Source: an uncultured Fodinibius sp.
GTDB lineage: Bacteria; Bacteroidota; Rhodothermia; Balneolales; Balneolaceae
Assembly (NCBI GenBank): GCA_913056235.1
Contig: CAJXMW010000003.1
Location: 186,001 to 250,000, forward strand
DNA length: 64,000 nt
Direction: 5' to 3'
Made by a program: the position numbers and the translations under genes. Below, one piece after another: positions 15,842-24,884 of the stretch (the stretch's first letter is position 1; each line of letters begins with the position of its first letter). The notes under the pieces were generated by a model. That model saw only the letters and a list, made by a program, of their open reading frames with translations, was not told where the DNA came from and searched no databases.

Positions 15842-17545
15842 ATGGCTAGTGCAACAACCAACTACGAGCTACGATGCGTGGCCAACGGCCACCTTAACTC
15901 GGAGCAAGAAACCACCACCTACTGTACCCAATGCGAAAGTGTACTTCGGGTATATTACGACAGCCCCTCCGATGATATCCAGTTCCCGTTGAAAAATCTG
16001 GTGCCGGATCCCATGAAAACGCATCCCTCGGCACTCAAAAAACTTGATCGTCTCTCCGATACCTACGACGCCGATCTTTACGCCAAGCTCGAGTTTGAAC
16101 ATCCCACCGGTTGCTTTAAAGATCGCGGCAGCTACATCGAAGTACAGAAAGCCCTGGAACTAAATGCCGATGCTATATGCCTGGCCTCAACAGGAAATAT
16201 GGCCGCCTCTGTAGCCGCTTATGCCTGCTACTTTAAGATCCCCTGCTTTGTATTTGTCCCGGAAAAAACGACCGATGCCAAGATTGCACAAGCTACAATT
16301 TTCGATGCCAATATTATCCGCATCAAAGGTGACTTTAGTACCTGCGAAGCACTCTGCCGTAAATTTGCCAAGTCCGGCAACTATTACCTGGCTGGTGATT
16401 ACGTCTTCCGCGAAGAGGGGCAAAAATCGTTTGCTTACGAACTGCTGGAGCAAGGCGGCGACGATTTTGACTATATCTTTGTGCCGGTGGGCTGTGGTAC
16501 AAATTTTGGCGCCATATGGAAAGGATTTACCGAACTTAAAGAGGCGGGACACATCGATGAACGTCCCAAGATGATTGCCATTCAGCCCGAGCAAAGCTCT
16601 CCTGTTGTAGAGGGCATTTTCAAGAAAGAAAAGATTATCAAAAAACAGGTTAACACCATGGCCCAGTCAGTGGCGGCCTCGGATCCGGTAGATTTCCACA
16701 AAGTGTTGCTGGGCATTGAAGAGTCGGATGGCTCTGCCTTTACTGTAACTGAAGATGAGATCTTGGAATCGCTGAAGGAAATGGCTGTCGAGGAGGGACA
16801 TTTTACCGAATCGGCATGTGCTCTACCGCTTGCATCCTTTAAAAACAACTTGGATACCTTTAAAGACAAAAAGTGTCTTTTTATCCTCACCGGATCTGGT
16901 TTAAAAGATACTCAAACCGTAGCCAAGCACTCTCTGTCTTCTCCCGTTCTTTCGCCTGATATCAACAAAGTGACCAACTACATCAACTCCGGTTTTATCG
17001 AAATGCAGAAAGATTCCTGGGGCAAGTCGCGTGATACCTTTATGGCAAATCTTGAGATGGATGAGGATCACGAAAAGCTCTACAACGAGTATGTATCTAA
17101 AATCAACAAGAAGGGTAAGACGCTGAGCAATAATGAGATCGAGGTGTTGCAGTCGCTTATTTTCAACGAAGACCTGGACCTCGATTACCCGGCTGAAGTG
17201 CTTGACTATAAGCTTACCATGCGCAAGCACGGACTCGTCCACGCGGCTGTGAAGCTCGACCTGCAGGGTGAAGAAAGTGTCTCTGAGGCTAAAGGCGTGG
17301 GACCTATTGATGCCATCCTTAGCGCTATCAAAAGTGAAACCGACACCGTATTTCCGCTCGAGGTAAAAAATCATGAAGTGGAAATTCTAAGTCCCGATAC
17401 TGATTCACTGGTTGTGGTAACACTTACGTTGGCAAATAACGAGCAGGAATGGGTTTCCAAAGGAGCTTCACCGGACACGCTTGAAGCAGTTATCCAGGCC
17501 TTCACCAAAGGGTTGGCTATCGCGATGAAAAAGACACCGGTGTAA
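15842..17545 (+). CDS. Threonine synthase-like PLP enzyme fused to a LeuA-type allosteric (dimer) domain
   Basis: A 567-aa protein. Residues 1-40 contain a Cys/His cluster (LRCVANGH, TYCTQCES) like the zinc-ribbon lead of archaeal-type threonine synthases. Residues about 55-365 form a fold-type-II PLP domain: Schiff-base Lys93 in HPTGCFKDRGSY, the phosphate-binding loop region LASTGNMAAS and GCGTNFGA. A linker of about 60 residues follows. The last ~125 residues resemble the alpha-isopropylmalate synthase regulatory domain (GVGPIDAILSAI, TDSLVVVTLTLANNEQEWVS, SPDTLEAVIQAFTKGL). Such domains bind leucine or isoleucine, so this enzyme may be feedback-regulated by a branched-chain amino acid. 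It converges with a canonical thrC 29 bases away. Confidence 0.8.
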   Translation: MASATTNYELRCVANGHLNSEQETTTYCTQCESVLRVYYDSPSDDIQFPLKNLVPDPMKTHPSALKKLDRLSDTYDADLYAKLEFEHPTGCFKDRGSYIEVQKALELNADAICLASTGNMAASVAAYACYFKIPCFVFVPEKTTDAKIAQATIFDANIIRIKGDFSTCEALCRKFAKSGNYYLAGDYVFREEGQKSFAYELLEQGGDDFDYIFVPVGCGTNFGAIWKGFTELKEAGHIDERPKMIAIQPEQSSPVVEGIFKKEKIIKKQVNTMAQSVAASDPVDFHKVLLGIEESDGSAFTVTEDEILESLKEMAVEEGHFTESACALPLASFKNNLDTFKDKKCLFILTGSGLKDTQTVAKHSLSSPVLSPDINKVTNYINSGFIEMQKDSWGKSRDTFMANLEMDEDHEKLYNEYVSKINKKGKTLSNNEIEVLQSLIFNEDLDLDYPAEVLDYKLTMRKHGLVHAAVKLDLQGEESVSEAKGVGPIDAILSAIKSETDTVFPLEVKNHEVEILSPDTDSLVVVTLTLANNEQEWVSKGASPDTLEAVIQAFTKGLAIAMKKTPV

Positions 17546-17574
17546 GGTTATATCCAGAATTGGTGAGACCGTAA

Positions 17575-18903
17575 TCAGGAGCCAGATTCGTAGGTTTTCA
17601 ATAGCCATTCCCTGAGCTTTTGGTAATCATTATCCATGGTAATGCTCTGCTTGGGTTTGTCCAGGCAGCTTGCCAACCGATCTGGTACGGGCACCTGCTC
17701 TCCGATTACAGGTTCGATCACATCCCCAAACTTGGCCGGATGTGCCGTAGATAAAATAATTACGGGCGTACGAGTATCTTCTCCGAAATATCCTGAAGCA
17801 CAATCCAGGTACTGCTGGGCCGCCCTGTACCCCACAGCTGTATGGGGATCCACTACATAGTTATAATTCTGATATACTTCCCGAACAGCATTCCGTGTCT
17901 GCGCATCGGAAAAGGAAGCGCCCCACAGATGTTGCTGAAGTTGCTGTAAATTACCATTGAATAAATGCCGAATGCGCGCAAAGTTACTGGGATTGCCGAC
18001 GTCCATCGCATTGGAAATCGTCCGCTGAGAAGCTCTGGGTTCAAATTCTCCGCTCTGTAAATACTTAGGCACTACATCATTGGCATTAGTAGCTGCAATA
18101 AAGCCGGTCACCGGCATTCCTATTTTTTGCGCCATCAGTCCCGCCGTAAGATTGCCAAAATTACCGCTGGGCACGCAAAAAATAGGCGGAAAATCCGAGT
18201 CCAGCTGAGCCACAGCATAGAGATAGTAAAACATCTGCGGCAGAAGGCGCGCAATATTAATCGAGTTGGCCGAACTCAGCAGCAGTTGCTCATTCAGCGA
18301 TGCATCCGAAAAAGCCTGTTTAACCATCTTTTGGCAGTCATCAAAAGTGCCGTCAACTTCGAGAGCCGTCACATTTTGTCCGGCCGTAGTGAGTTGCTGC
18401 TCTTGAATGTGACTTACTTTTCCACTGGGATAGAGCAGGCAAACCTTGATGCCTTCCACGCCGAGAAATCCCTGTGCCACAGCACTACCGGTATCCCCCG
18501 AAGTAGCCGCCAGAATGATCAAATCCCGGTTGGAATCCTTTCGCAGGGCGGCAAACATGCGCGACATAAATCGCGCACCGAAATCCTTGAACGCCAAGGT
18601 TGGTCCGTGAAAAAGCTCGAGCACCTTTTTACGTTCATCCAGCTCAACCAGAGGTGCATCAAAATTGATCGCTTCATCGATATTTTTTTTCAGCAGCTTG
18701 TCATCGAGCTCATCCACAAACAAGCGACTGACTTCAAAACCAATCTGCTGCAAGCTTTTATCACAAACTCCATCTAAAAAATCAGCCGAAAGTTGCGGCC
18801 ATTCCTTCGGAATATACAATCCGCCGTCGGGCGCCAATCCTTGTAGGGCCGCTGTCGAAAACGAGACAGGTTTTGCTTTCCCATTTGTGCTGATAAACTT
18901 CAT
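17575..18903 (-). CDS. thrC: Threonine synthase
   Basis: A 442-aa PLP enzyme that converts O-phosphohomoserine to threonine. The N-terminus (TAALQGLAPDGGLYIPKEWP) and the Schiff-base motif GPTLAFKDFGARF identify the long E. coli/yeast-type threonine synthase. PSGNFGNLTAGLMAQ is the phosphate-binding region. It is the last gene of the dapBAD-thrABC operon. Its ATG directly follows the thrB stop (TAGATG), implying translational coupling. It converges on the domain-fused paralogue ending at 17545, and no clear terminator is visible in the 29-base gap. Confidence 0.95.
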   Translation of the reverse strand: MKFISTNGKAKPVSFSTAALQGLAPDGGLYIPKEWPQLSADFLDGVCDKSLQQIGFEVSRLFVDELDDKLLKKNIDEAINFDAPLVELDERKKVLELFHGPTLAFKDFGARFMSRMFAALRKDSNRDLIILAATSGDTGSAVAQGFLGVEGIKVCLLYPSGKVSHIQEQQLTTAGQNVTALEVDGTFDDCQKMVKQAFSDASLNEQLLLSSANSINIARLLPQMFYYLYAVAQLDSDFPPIFCVPSGNFGNLTAGLMAQKIGMPVTGFIAATNANDVVPKYLQSGEFEPRASQRTISNAMDVGNPSNFARIRHLFNGNLQQLQQHLWGASFSDAQTRNAVREVYQNYNYVVDPHTAVGYRAAQQYLDCASGYFGEDTRTPVIILSTAHPAKFGDVIEPVIGEQVPVPDRLASCLDKPKQSITMDNDYQKLREWLLKTYESGS

Positions 18904-19851
18904 CTAGCGCTCCTCCAGAATTTGAGGTCCCTGCTGATTAATCTTGCAGACATACGCCTCGTTTCCCAGCCCAATTTCATCAAATCTTTGCTGCATAGCC
19001 TTTGCTATTTTATGCCCATTTTCCCTAGTCGCAGACAACGCAAAAATAGAAGGACCCGATCCCGAGATGCCGCTACCCAACGCACCGGCATTGAGCGCAG
19101 CATTTTTCACTTGCTCAAAACCAGGAATCAGTACCGATCGTATCGGCTCTATGATGACATCCTTCAGCGATCGGCCAATCAGCTCATAATCTCCTTTTAA
19201 CAGTCCAACCACCAAGCCACCAACGTTGCCCCACTGATCTACCGCTTTGTGAAGAGCTACATCGCGGCGCAGAATATTGCGCGTATCTTCGGTTTTGATC
19301 TCGATATCGGGATGAACGACCGTTGCAAATAGCGGTTTCAGGCACTCCAGCTCAATCACATCAGGTGGATCTTGACTGCGAATCAAGACAAATCCACCGA
19401 ACAGAGAAGGTGCGACGTTATCCAGGTGAGCAGTACCGCAAGCCACGCGCTCTCCCTCGGCCGCAAACGGCAGTAAGTCATGGTCAGCACATGGCGAACC
19501 CAACAGTCGATTTATGGCCACAATTGCACCCACCGAGCTGGCCGCGCTGGACCCAAGTCCGCTGCCCAGCGGCATCTTCTTGTGGATTTCAAGCTCAATG
19601 CCTTGTTGTGATCCCAGATGTTCCAACAACTTTTGAGCCGCAACCCCGGCCGTATTTTTCTCGACAGCGGTCGGCAGTACTCCGCCTTCACCCGTAATTT
19701 TCGAGATATGCAAACCCGGCTCATCTTTTCGACGAGCGACAATCTCATCACCGGGTTGCTCAAGAGCAAACCCCAACACATCAAACCCACAACTCACATT
19801 GGCTACCGAGGCGGGAGCAAATACTCGTACTTCCTGCAAGAGTTCACTCAT
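18904..19851 (-). CDS. thrB: Homoserine kinase
   Basis: A 315-aa GHMP kinase that phosphorylates homoserine with ATP. The start at 19851 (MSELLQEVRVFAPASVANVS) is chosen because it lies one base after the thrA stop and has a GGGAGGAG stretch upstream; the longer in-frame start at 19932 would overlap thrA by about 80 bases and adds residues unlike the family. The ATP-binding motif is KKMPLGSGLGSSAASS. The C-terminal motif LGSGISGSGPSIFAL is also typical. Translationally coupled to thrA upstream and thrC downstream. Confidence 0.95.
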   Translation of the reverse strand: MSELLQEVRVFAPASVANVSCGFDVLGFALEQPGDEIVARRKDEPGLHISKITGEGGVLPTAVEKNTAGVAAQKLLEHLGSQQGIELEIHKKMPLGSGLGSSAASSVGAIVAINRLLGSPCADHDLLPFAAEGERVACGTAHLDNVAPSLFGGFVLIRSQDPPDVIELECLKPLFATVVHPDIEIKTEDTRNILRRDVALHKAVDQWGNVGGLVVGLLKGDYELIGRSLKDVIIEPIRSVLIPGFEQVKNAALNAGALGSGISGSGPSIFALSATRENGHKIAKAMQQRFDEIGLGNEAYVCKINQQGPQILEER

Positions 19852-19852
19852 C

Positions 19853-22327
19853 TTACCACTCCTCCCTGAATGACGGGGCATTACTAATCCGCAAAATATC
19901 GGCAATGATACCACTGGCCGTAACATCAGCACCGGCGCCCGGTCCCTTTACTACAATGGGACTATCCTGATAGTGCTGCGTTTTGAAAGCTACAATATTG
20001 TCGCTTCCGTCGAGGCTATAAAATGGATGATCGCGATCAATTTGTTCAAGTTTCACTGTCGCTTTCTCGTCCTCGTATCGCGCGATATAGCACAGCTTCT
20101 TGCCCTTCGACTGCGCTTCCTCATACATCCTGGTGAACTCCTCATCATGGTTAGCCAGGATATCAAAAAACTCTTCGACGGTATCCACGTCGCGAGCCTC
20201 TTCAGGTACCAGATTCTGGATATCAATATTTTCGAATTCCAGCTTCAATCCTGCTTCGCGCGTTAAGATTAATAACTTTCTCCCTACATCCTGTCCATTC
20301 AGATCTTCTCGGGGATCCGGCTCTGTAAAGCCCTTGTCGCGGGCCGTTCGCACCACGTCACTAAAGGATTCAGTGCCATCAAAAGTGTTAAAAATATAGC
20401 TCAACGTCCCTGAGAGTACGCCTTCAATGCGCATCACATCGTCACCGGTCAGCACCTGCTCTTTCAGTGTCGCCACCACCGGAAGACCAGCGCCCACATT
20501 GGTTTCATAGAGATAGGCTACATTGTTTTCAAAAGCCAGTTTCTGCAGCTCCTCGTACTTCGCCAGCGAGCTCGAGTTCGCTTTCTTATTAGCGGTGACA
20601 ATCGAAATATTTGACTCCAATACATCGGCATAGGCATTGGCAATCTCATCACTGGCCGTACAGTCAATAAAGATACTGTTGGAGAGATTAAGCTCAGCCA
20701 TCTGATCAATGAAGTCATCGATATTGGCCTCATCCCCCTCACTGAGCATACGGTTTTTCCAGCCGTCTAAAGCAATTCCATCCTCATCAATCAAAAACTT
20801 TTTGCTGTTGGATATTCCTGTCAGCTTCAGCTCCAGGTGATAATCATCCAGAAGTTTCTGCGCCTGCTTCTGAATCAGCTTCAACAGCTTGCCCCCGATA
20901 AGGCCGACACCAATAAGAAATAGGTTTACCGTTTTGACGTTTGCCAGGAAGAAGGCATCGTGTAGCGTATTCAGCGTTTTCGTCTCATTCTTACGATCAA
21001 CGACAATGGAAATATTGCGTTCCGAGGATCCCTGGGCTGTCGCTACTACATTAATCCCATTCTTCCCCAGCGCCTGGAAAACGCGTCCCGAAATACCGGG
21101 TTTGCGACGCATGTCATCGCTCACTACGGCTACAATCGAGAGTTCATTTTCCACCTTTACCTCATCGATGATATCATCCCGAAGCTCGTAGCGAAACTCT
21201 TCTTCAATCGCCTGTTGAGCCACGTCGGCCTGTCCCGGAAGTACAGCCACGGTTATGGTATGCTCTGATGATGCCTGCGTTATCATTATGATATTAACGC
21301 CGGCATCAGCCAAGGCCCCAAACAGACGGGAAGAAATGCCTGTCACCCCGATCATACCACTGCCGCGTACCGTCAGCAGCGTAATATTATCAATCGAAGA
21401 AATGCCCTTGATAATCGAAGGACCGGGCAGTGACTTGTCACTTATCTTCGTGCCTTCCTCATCAGGCCTAAACGTATTCTTTATCAGGATGGGAATATTG
21501 GCCTTCATCGCGGGCTGCAAACTGGGCGGATAAACTACTTTTGCCCCAAAATGCGACAGCTCCATCGCCTCTTCGTATGACAAGTGCGGGATCACAAAAT
21601 AGCGCTTCACTTTGTTGGGATCTGCTGTCATAATGCCCTCAATATCAGTCCAGAGCTCGACCGCTTCGGCATTGAGCGCGGCACTCAGAAGCGAGGCCGT
21701 GTAATCCGATCCACCGCGCCCCAGTGTCGTAGATTCTCCGGAGGTAGCCGATGCCACAAATCCCGTGGCAACCTGAATGGTATCGGAATCGGTATCCCTA
21801 AAATATTGACGAATGTTATCATAGCTCTCATCAAATAGTACGCGCGCCGCACCGAACTCTTTGTCCGTTTTGATAATCTGCCGCGTGTCCAGGTAGCTGG
21901 CATGAATCCCCGAATCGTTGAGGTATTGGCTGATGATGAACGCCGAGAAGCGTTCGCCAAATCCTAGCACAAAGTCCTTGGTACGGTCAGTTAGCTCACG
22001 TGTTAGTAAAACGCCATGCAGCACATCATCCAGCTCGTTAAACATCATCTTGAACTGGGCCAAGGCGTGGCTCTGATTCTGAATACTGACCAGTTCTTTA
22101 ATAACTGAATTATGACGCTGCTCTAGTTTTTCGAGGAGAGCCCGGTATTTCTCATCGCCATCCGAAGCTAACGAAACCGCTTCTTCCAGAGAATCGGTCA
22201 CCTCTTTAAAAGCAGAGACCACCACGGCAATGTGGTGGTCGTTCTGCTTTTGTTTAATGATATCTGCCACTTTTCGAATGGCATCGGGGCTGCCAACCGA
22301 GGATCCCCCGAATTTTAAGATGCGCAT
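19853..22327 (-). CDS. thrA: Bifunctional aspartokinase / homoserine dehydrogenase
   Basis: An 824-aa bifunctional enzyme covering the first and third steps of the aspartate pathway. Residues about 1-290 are aspartokinase (KFGGSSVGSPDAI at the N-terminus, GRGGSDYTASLL further on). Residues about 310-460 hold two ACT domains (LLTVRGSGMIGVTGISSRLF and LSIVAVVSDDMRRKPGISG) for threonine feedback. From about 465 comes homoserine dehydrogenase (NAD-binding LIGVGLIGGKLL, then IVTANKKANSS and the catalytic-region EGVLSGTLSYIFN). The domain order matches E. coli ThrA/MetL. It lies 32 bases after dapD and 1 base before thrB. Confidence 0.97.
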   Translation of the reverse strand: MRILKFGGSSVGSPDAIRKVADIIKQKQNDHHIAVVVSAFKEVTDSLEEAVSLASDGDEKYRALLEKLEQRHNSVIKELVSIQNQSHALAQFKMMFNELDDVLHGVLLTRELTDRTKDFVLGFGERFSAFIISQYLNDSGIHASYLDTRQIIKTDKEFGAARVLFDESYDNIRQYFRDTDSDTIQVATGFVASATSGESTTLGRGGSDYTASLLSAALNAEAVELWTDIEGIMTADPNKVKRYFVIPHLSYEEAMELSHFGAKVVYPPSLQPAMKANIPILIKNTFRPDEEGTKISDKSLPGPSIIKGISSIDNITLLTVRGSGMIGVTGISSRLFGALADAGVNIIMITQASSEHTITVAVLPGQADVAQQAIEEEFRYELRDDIIDEVKVENELSIVAVVSDDMRRKPGISGRVFQALGKNGINVVATAQGSSERNISIVVDRKNETKTLNTLHDAFFLANVKTVNLFLIGVGLIGGKLLKLIQKQAQKLLDDYHLELKLTGISNSKKFLIDEDGIALDGWKNRMLSEGDEANIDDFIDQMAELNLSNSIFIDCTASDEIANAYADVLESNISIVTANKKANSSSLAKYEELQKLAFENNVAYLYETNVGAGLPVVATLKEQVLTGDDVMRIEGVLSGTLSYIFNTFDGTESFSDVVRTARDKGFTEPDPREDLNGQDVGRKLLILTREAGLKLEFENIDIQNLVPEEARDVDTVEEFFDILANHDEEFTRMYEEAQSKGKKLCYIARYEDEKATVKLEQIDRDHPFYSLDGSDNIVAFKTQHYQDSPIVVKGPGAGADVTASGIIADILRISNAPSFREEW

Positions 22328-22359
22328 AATATTCGTTTCTATTTAGGCCATACGGCTAT

Positions 22360-23115
22360 TTATCGAAGCGCATCTTCAAGTTCAAGCGAGGCATTGCTAT
22401 CGGCATCGCGGTACTTGACGATCAGGGGGCAAGCAACGTTGAGTCCCTGTTCCTGTGCCCAATCGCCGCTCATGGGACGCGTACCCGGGACAACTACTGC
22501 TCGTTCCGGAATATCGGCTCCCTTGCCAAGCACTTCCTCATTCACACAGTCGTATACCGGAATAGATTTCGAAAGCGTCACGCCCGGCGCAATTACGGCC
22601 CCTTTCTTCACAAGGATGCCTTCTACAATTACCGAACCTGCACCAATAAAACAGTCGTCTTCGATTACGACGGGAGATAATCCCACCGGCTCCAGCACAC
22701 CGCCTAATTGAACTCCGGCCGAGAGGTGTACATTTTTACCAACTTGCGCACAGGAACCCACCAGCGCGTGGCTGTCAATCATGGCTCCTTCATCCACATA
22801 GCCGCCCACATTCACATATGCCGGGGGCATAATAATAACATTCGGGGCAACGTATGCACCGCGCCGGACCGACGATCCGCCGGGTACCAAGCGAACATTT
22901 TCATCGGCCGAAAAACGTCGGGGCGGCAGGTTATGCTTATCCACAAATCCATCATAAATACCGGAATACTCGGTATTTTCACCGGCGCTGAAGGAGGCCA
23001 AAATTGCCTCCTTTACTTCCACATTAGCTTCCCAGCTATCGCCTTTGGGCTCAGCAGCCCTAATTTCGCCGGTTTCCAGTTGATCTAAAATTTCTTCCCA
23101 GTCAATATCGCTCAT
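22360..23115 (-). CDS. dapD: 2,3,4,5-tetrahydropyridine-2,6-dicarboxylate N-succinyltransferase
   Basis: A 251-aa left-handed beta-helix acyltransferase. Hexapeptide-type repeats run through the centre (VRRGAYVAPNVIIMPPAYVN, VGGYVDEGAMIDSHALVGS, CAQVGKNVHLSAGVQLGGV, EDDCFIGAGSVIVEG). The motif GGYVDEGAMIDSHALVGSCA is diagnostic of DapD. It succinylates tetrahydrodipicolinate from succinyl-CoA on the way to diaminopimelate and lysine, which implies the succinylase branch; no dapE or dapC was certain in the window, though the M20 enzyme at 47660 is related to DapE. It lies between dapA and thrA. Confidence 0.95.
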   Translation of the reverse strand: MSDIDWEEILDQLETGEIRAAEPKGDSWEANVEVKEAILASFSAGENTEYSGIYDGFVDKHNLPPRRFSADENVRLVPGGSSVRRGAYVAPNVIIMPPAYVNVGGYVDEGAMIDSHALVGSCAQVGKNVHLSAGVQLGGVLEPVGLSPVVIEDDCFIGAGSVIVEGILVKKGAVIAPGVTLSKSIPVYDCVNEEVLGKGADIPERAVVVPGTRPMSGDWAQEQGLNVACPLIVKYRDADSNASLELEDALR

Positions 23116-23196
23116 CGTTGTAATTATTTATATTTGAAAATTGAAGTGAGATTGATGCCCGGCCACTTCAACAGTCTCCGGGTCATCCAATAAATG

Positions 23197-24081
23197 TTAA
23201 CTATGTTCTTTGTACCAATTTTGAATCATGTTATCCGCATTTTTCAGGACGCTCAGATCTTCAACATCCTCTTCGGTCAGTGGCGGATGCAACGTTGAAT
23301 TCTCGATCCAGCCCTTCTCATTAAGCAGTACTTTAGCCGGCGCAGGATTGGGGCCTGCAAACATAGCGTCGGTACATTCTTGCCACAACGGCAGTAATTC
23401 AGGACCGCGTCCGTCGAGGCACCAATCTACATATTGGTGCGTGGCCTTGGGCCAAACATTTGAAGCTACCGAAACAAGGCCATCGCAGCCGGCCATGGCA
23501 AAGAATGGTAGCAGGCCATCGTCGCCGCTGTAAAAGGCAATATCCTCAGCCGTCTTGCGGTAGTGCTGGTAATCATCAATACTGCCGCTGGCTTCTTTCA
23601 CGGCCTTGAAGTTCGGATGATCGGCAAGCTCAGTGAGCACCAGCGGACTCATTTTTGTGCCGGTGCGGGATGGCACGTTGTAGAGCATGCAATCCCTGTC
23701 CGCCGCATCCAGCAGCGCCTTGAACCACTGCACCTGTCCCTTTGGACCAGGTTTGGCATACAGCGGCGTCACAAGTAGAAAAGAGTCCACATCAAACTGA
23801 TGACAATACTCAATCCACTCGATCTGATTGCGAAGATTATAACCGCCAACCCCCACCATAATGGGAACATCTACATTGAGGCTCGAAGCCGTCTTCACCA
23901 CCTGCTTCTTGTTTTCCAGGCTCTGGGCTAATCCTTCGCCTGTACTTCCCAGAATCAACACGCCGTTGCCGGCATCATCCTGGCGGTGAATCAGTGAGGC
24001 CAAATCATCAAGATGTAGATCCCCATTTTGCTTCATGGGAGTAACGAGTGCCGTGTACAATGATGTATCAGTTAGGCTCAT
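23197..24081 (-). CDS. dapA: 4-hydroxy-tetrahydrodipicolinate synthase
   Basis: A 294-aa TIM-barrel lyase that condenses pyruvate with aspartate semialdehyde. Motifs are LGSTGEGLAQSLENKK (substrate loop), the Tyr-containing MLYNVPSRTGTKMSP and the Schiff-base Lys in NFKAVKEASGSIDDY. Its ATG overlaps the dapB stop by four bases (ATGA), so the two are translationally coupled. The length and motif order are normal for DapA. Confidence 0.95.
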   Translation of the reverse strand: MSLTDTSLYTALVTPMKQNGDLHLDDLASLIHRQDDAGNGVLILGSTGEGLAQSLENKKQVVKTASSLNVDVPIMVGVGGYNLRNQIEWIEYCHQFDVDSFLLVTPLYAKPGPKGQVQWFKALLDAADRDCMLYNVPSRTGTKMSPLVLTELADHPNFKAVKEASGSIDDYQHYRKTAEDIAFYSGDDGLLPFFAMAGCDGLVSVASNVWPKATHQYVDWCLDGRGPELLPLWQECTDAMFAGPNPAPAKVLLNEKGWIENSTLHPPLTEEDVEDLSVLKNADNMIQNWYKEHS

Positions 24082-24755
24082 AATTGTTTTTGCATTACGT
24101 TATCAAAGATAGTTGAAAGATCGTGAAATCCTGGTTCGATGTCATCGTTGAGAAGCTGCTCGGCCGCCCAGACCGCACCTTCGGCAAATATTTTGCGATC
24201 GTGCGCCTGATGCTCCAGGCGGATAGATTCGGTTTCTGTATTCACTTCCAGCTGATGAATGCCTTTTATATCACCTTTTCGCTCGGAGGTAATTTTCGCT
24301 TCCCTGCCCAGCCATTCCTCCCACGAAATCGCCGTACCGCTGGGGGCATCCTGCTTATCGGTGTGATGGATTTCGTGGATATGAAACGAGGGATCAGTCA
24401 ACACTGACGAGCTCTGTCCGATCACGCCCAGGCAACGCCGCACGATATTCATCCCCAAACTAAAGTTAGATGCCTGCAGCCATTTCATATTCTTGTTCTT
24501 TAACTGCTCATCAAGATCATCCGGCCACTCATAACCTGTTGTACCCCAGGCTGCGGGTATCCCCGAGGCCATCAGCGGTTCCATAAGCTCGTCGGCAGCC
24601 GTTCCCGGAACGAACAAAATAGCTGCATCGGCTTTTCCCAATTTTTCTGCGGTGGGTTTGTTAGAGGAATCAAATGGTCCTACGACCTGATCCTCGTTTA
24701 GCACTTCAATAACTTTTCCACCCGTTTTTCCAGTGCCAATGACGGCAATTTTCAT
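24078..24755 (-). CDS. dapB: 4-hydroxy-tetrahydrodipicolinate reductase (short form)
   Basis: A 225-aa NAD(P)-dependent reductase, first gene of the dapBAD-thrABC operon. The nucleotide-binding start is MKIAVIGTGKTGGKVIE. The catalytic/substrate motif is IHEIHHTDKQDAPSGTA, whose adjacent His and Lys are the DapB signature. At 225 aa it is shorter than the enterobacterial enzyme (about 270 aa), mainly because of a shorter segment between the Rossmann motif and the GTTGYEW loop. This short form is usual in Bacteroidota as far as I recall. Confidence 0.93.
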   Translation of the reverse strand: MKIAVIGTGKTGGKVIEVLNEDQVVGPFDSSNKPTAEKLGKADAAILFVPGTAADELMEPLMASGIPAAWGTTGYEWPDDLDEQLKNKNMKWLQASNFSLGMNIVRRCLGVIGQSSSVLTDPSFHIHEIHHTDKQDAPSGTAISWEEWLGREAKITSERKGDIKGIHQLEVNTETESIRLEHQAHDRKIFAEGAVWAAEQLLNDDIEPGFHDLSTIFDNVMQKQL

Positions 24756-24884
24756 ATCGCTAAGTTTTAATTTTTCTCAAATTGATAGATAAGTATAACC
24801 TTTTGTGCCCCTATTTTCATATCATTTGCGCACTTGGTCTAATATAATGTAGATTCAGGCTTAATCATTTAACCAACCCGACTT

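Noticed and set aside
15630-15992. A 120-codon frame spanning the 15491 and 15842 genes
   Set aside because: It overlaps two better-supported genes in other frames and shows no conserved features.
18127-18777. A 216-codon + strand frame inside thrC
   Set aside because: Antisense to a canonical threonine synthase; composition is His/Arg/Gln-rich as expected for a shadow frame.
19852-19932. Longer N-terminus for thrB
   Set aside because: It would overlap thrA by 80 bases and adds residues unlike homoserine kinases; the ATG at 19851 sits one base after the thrA stop.
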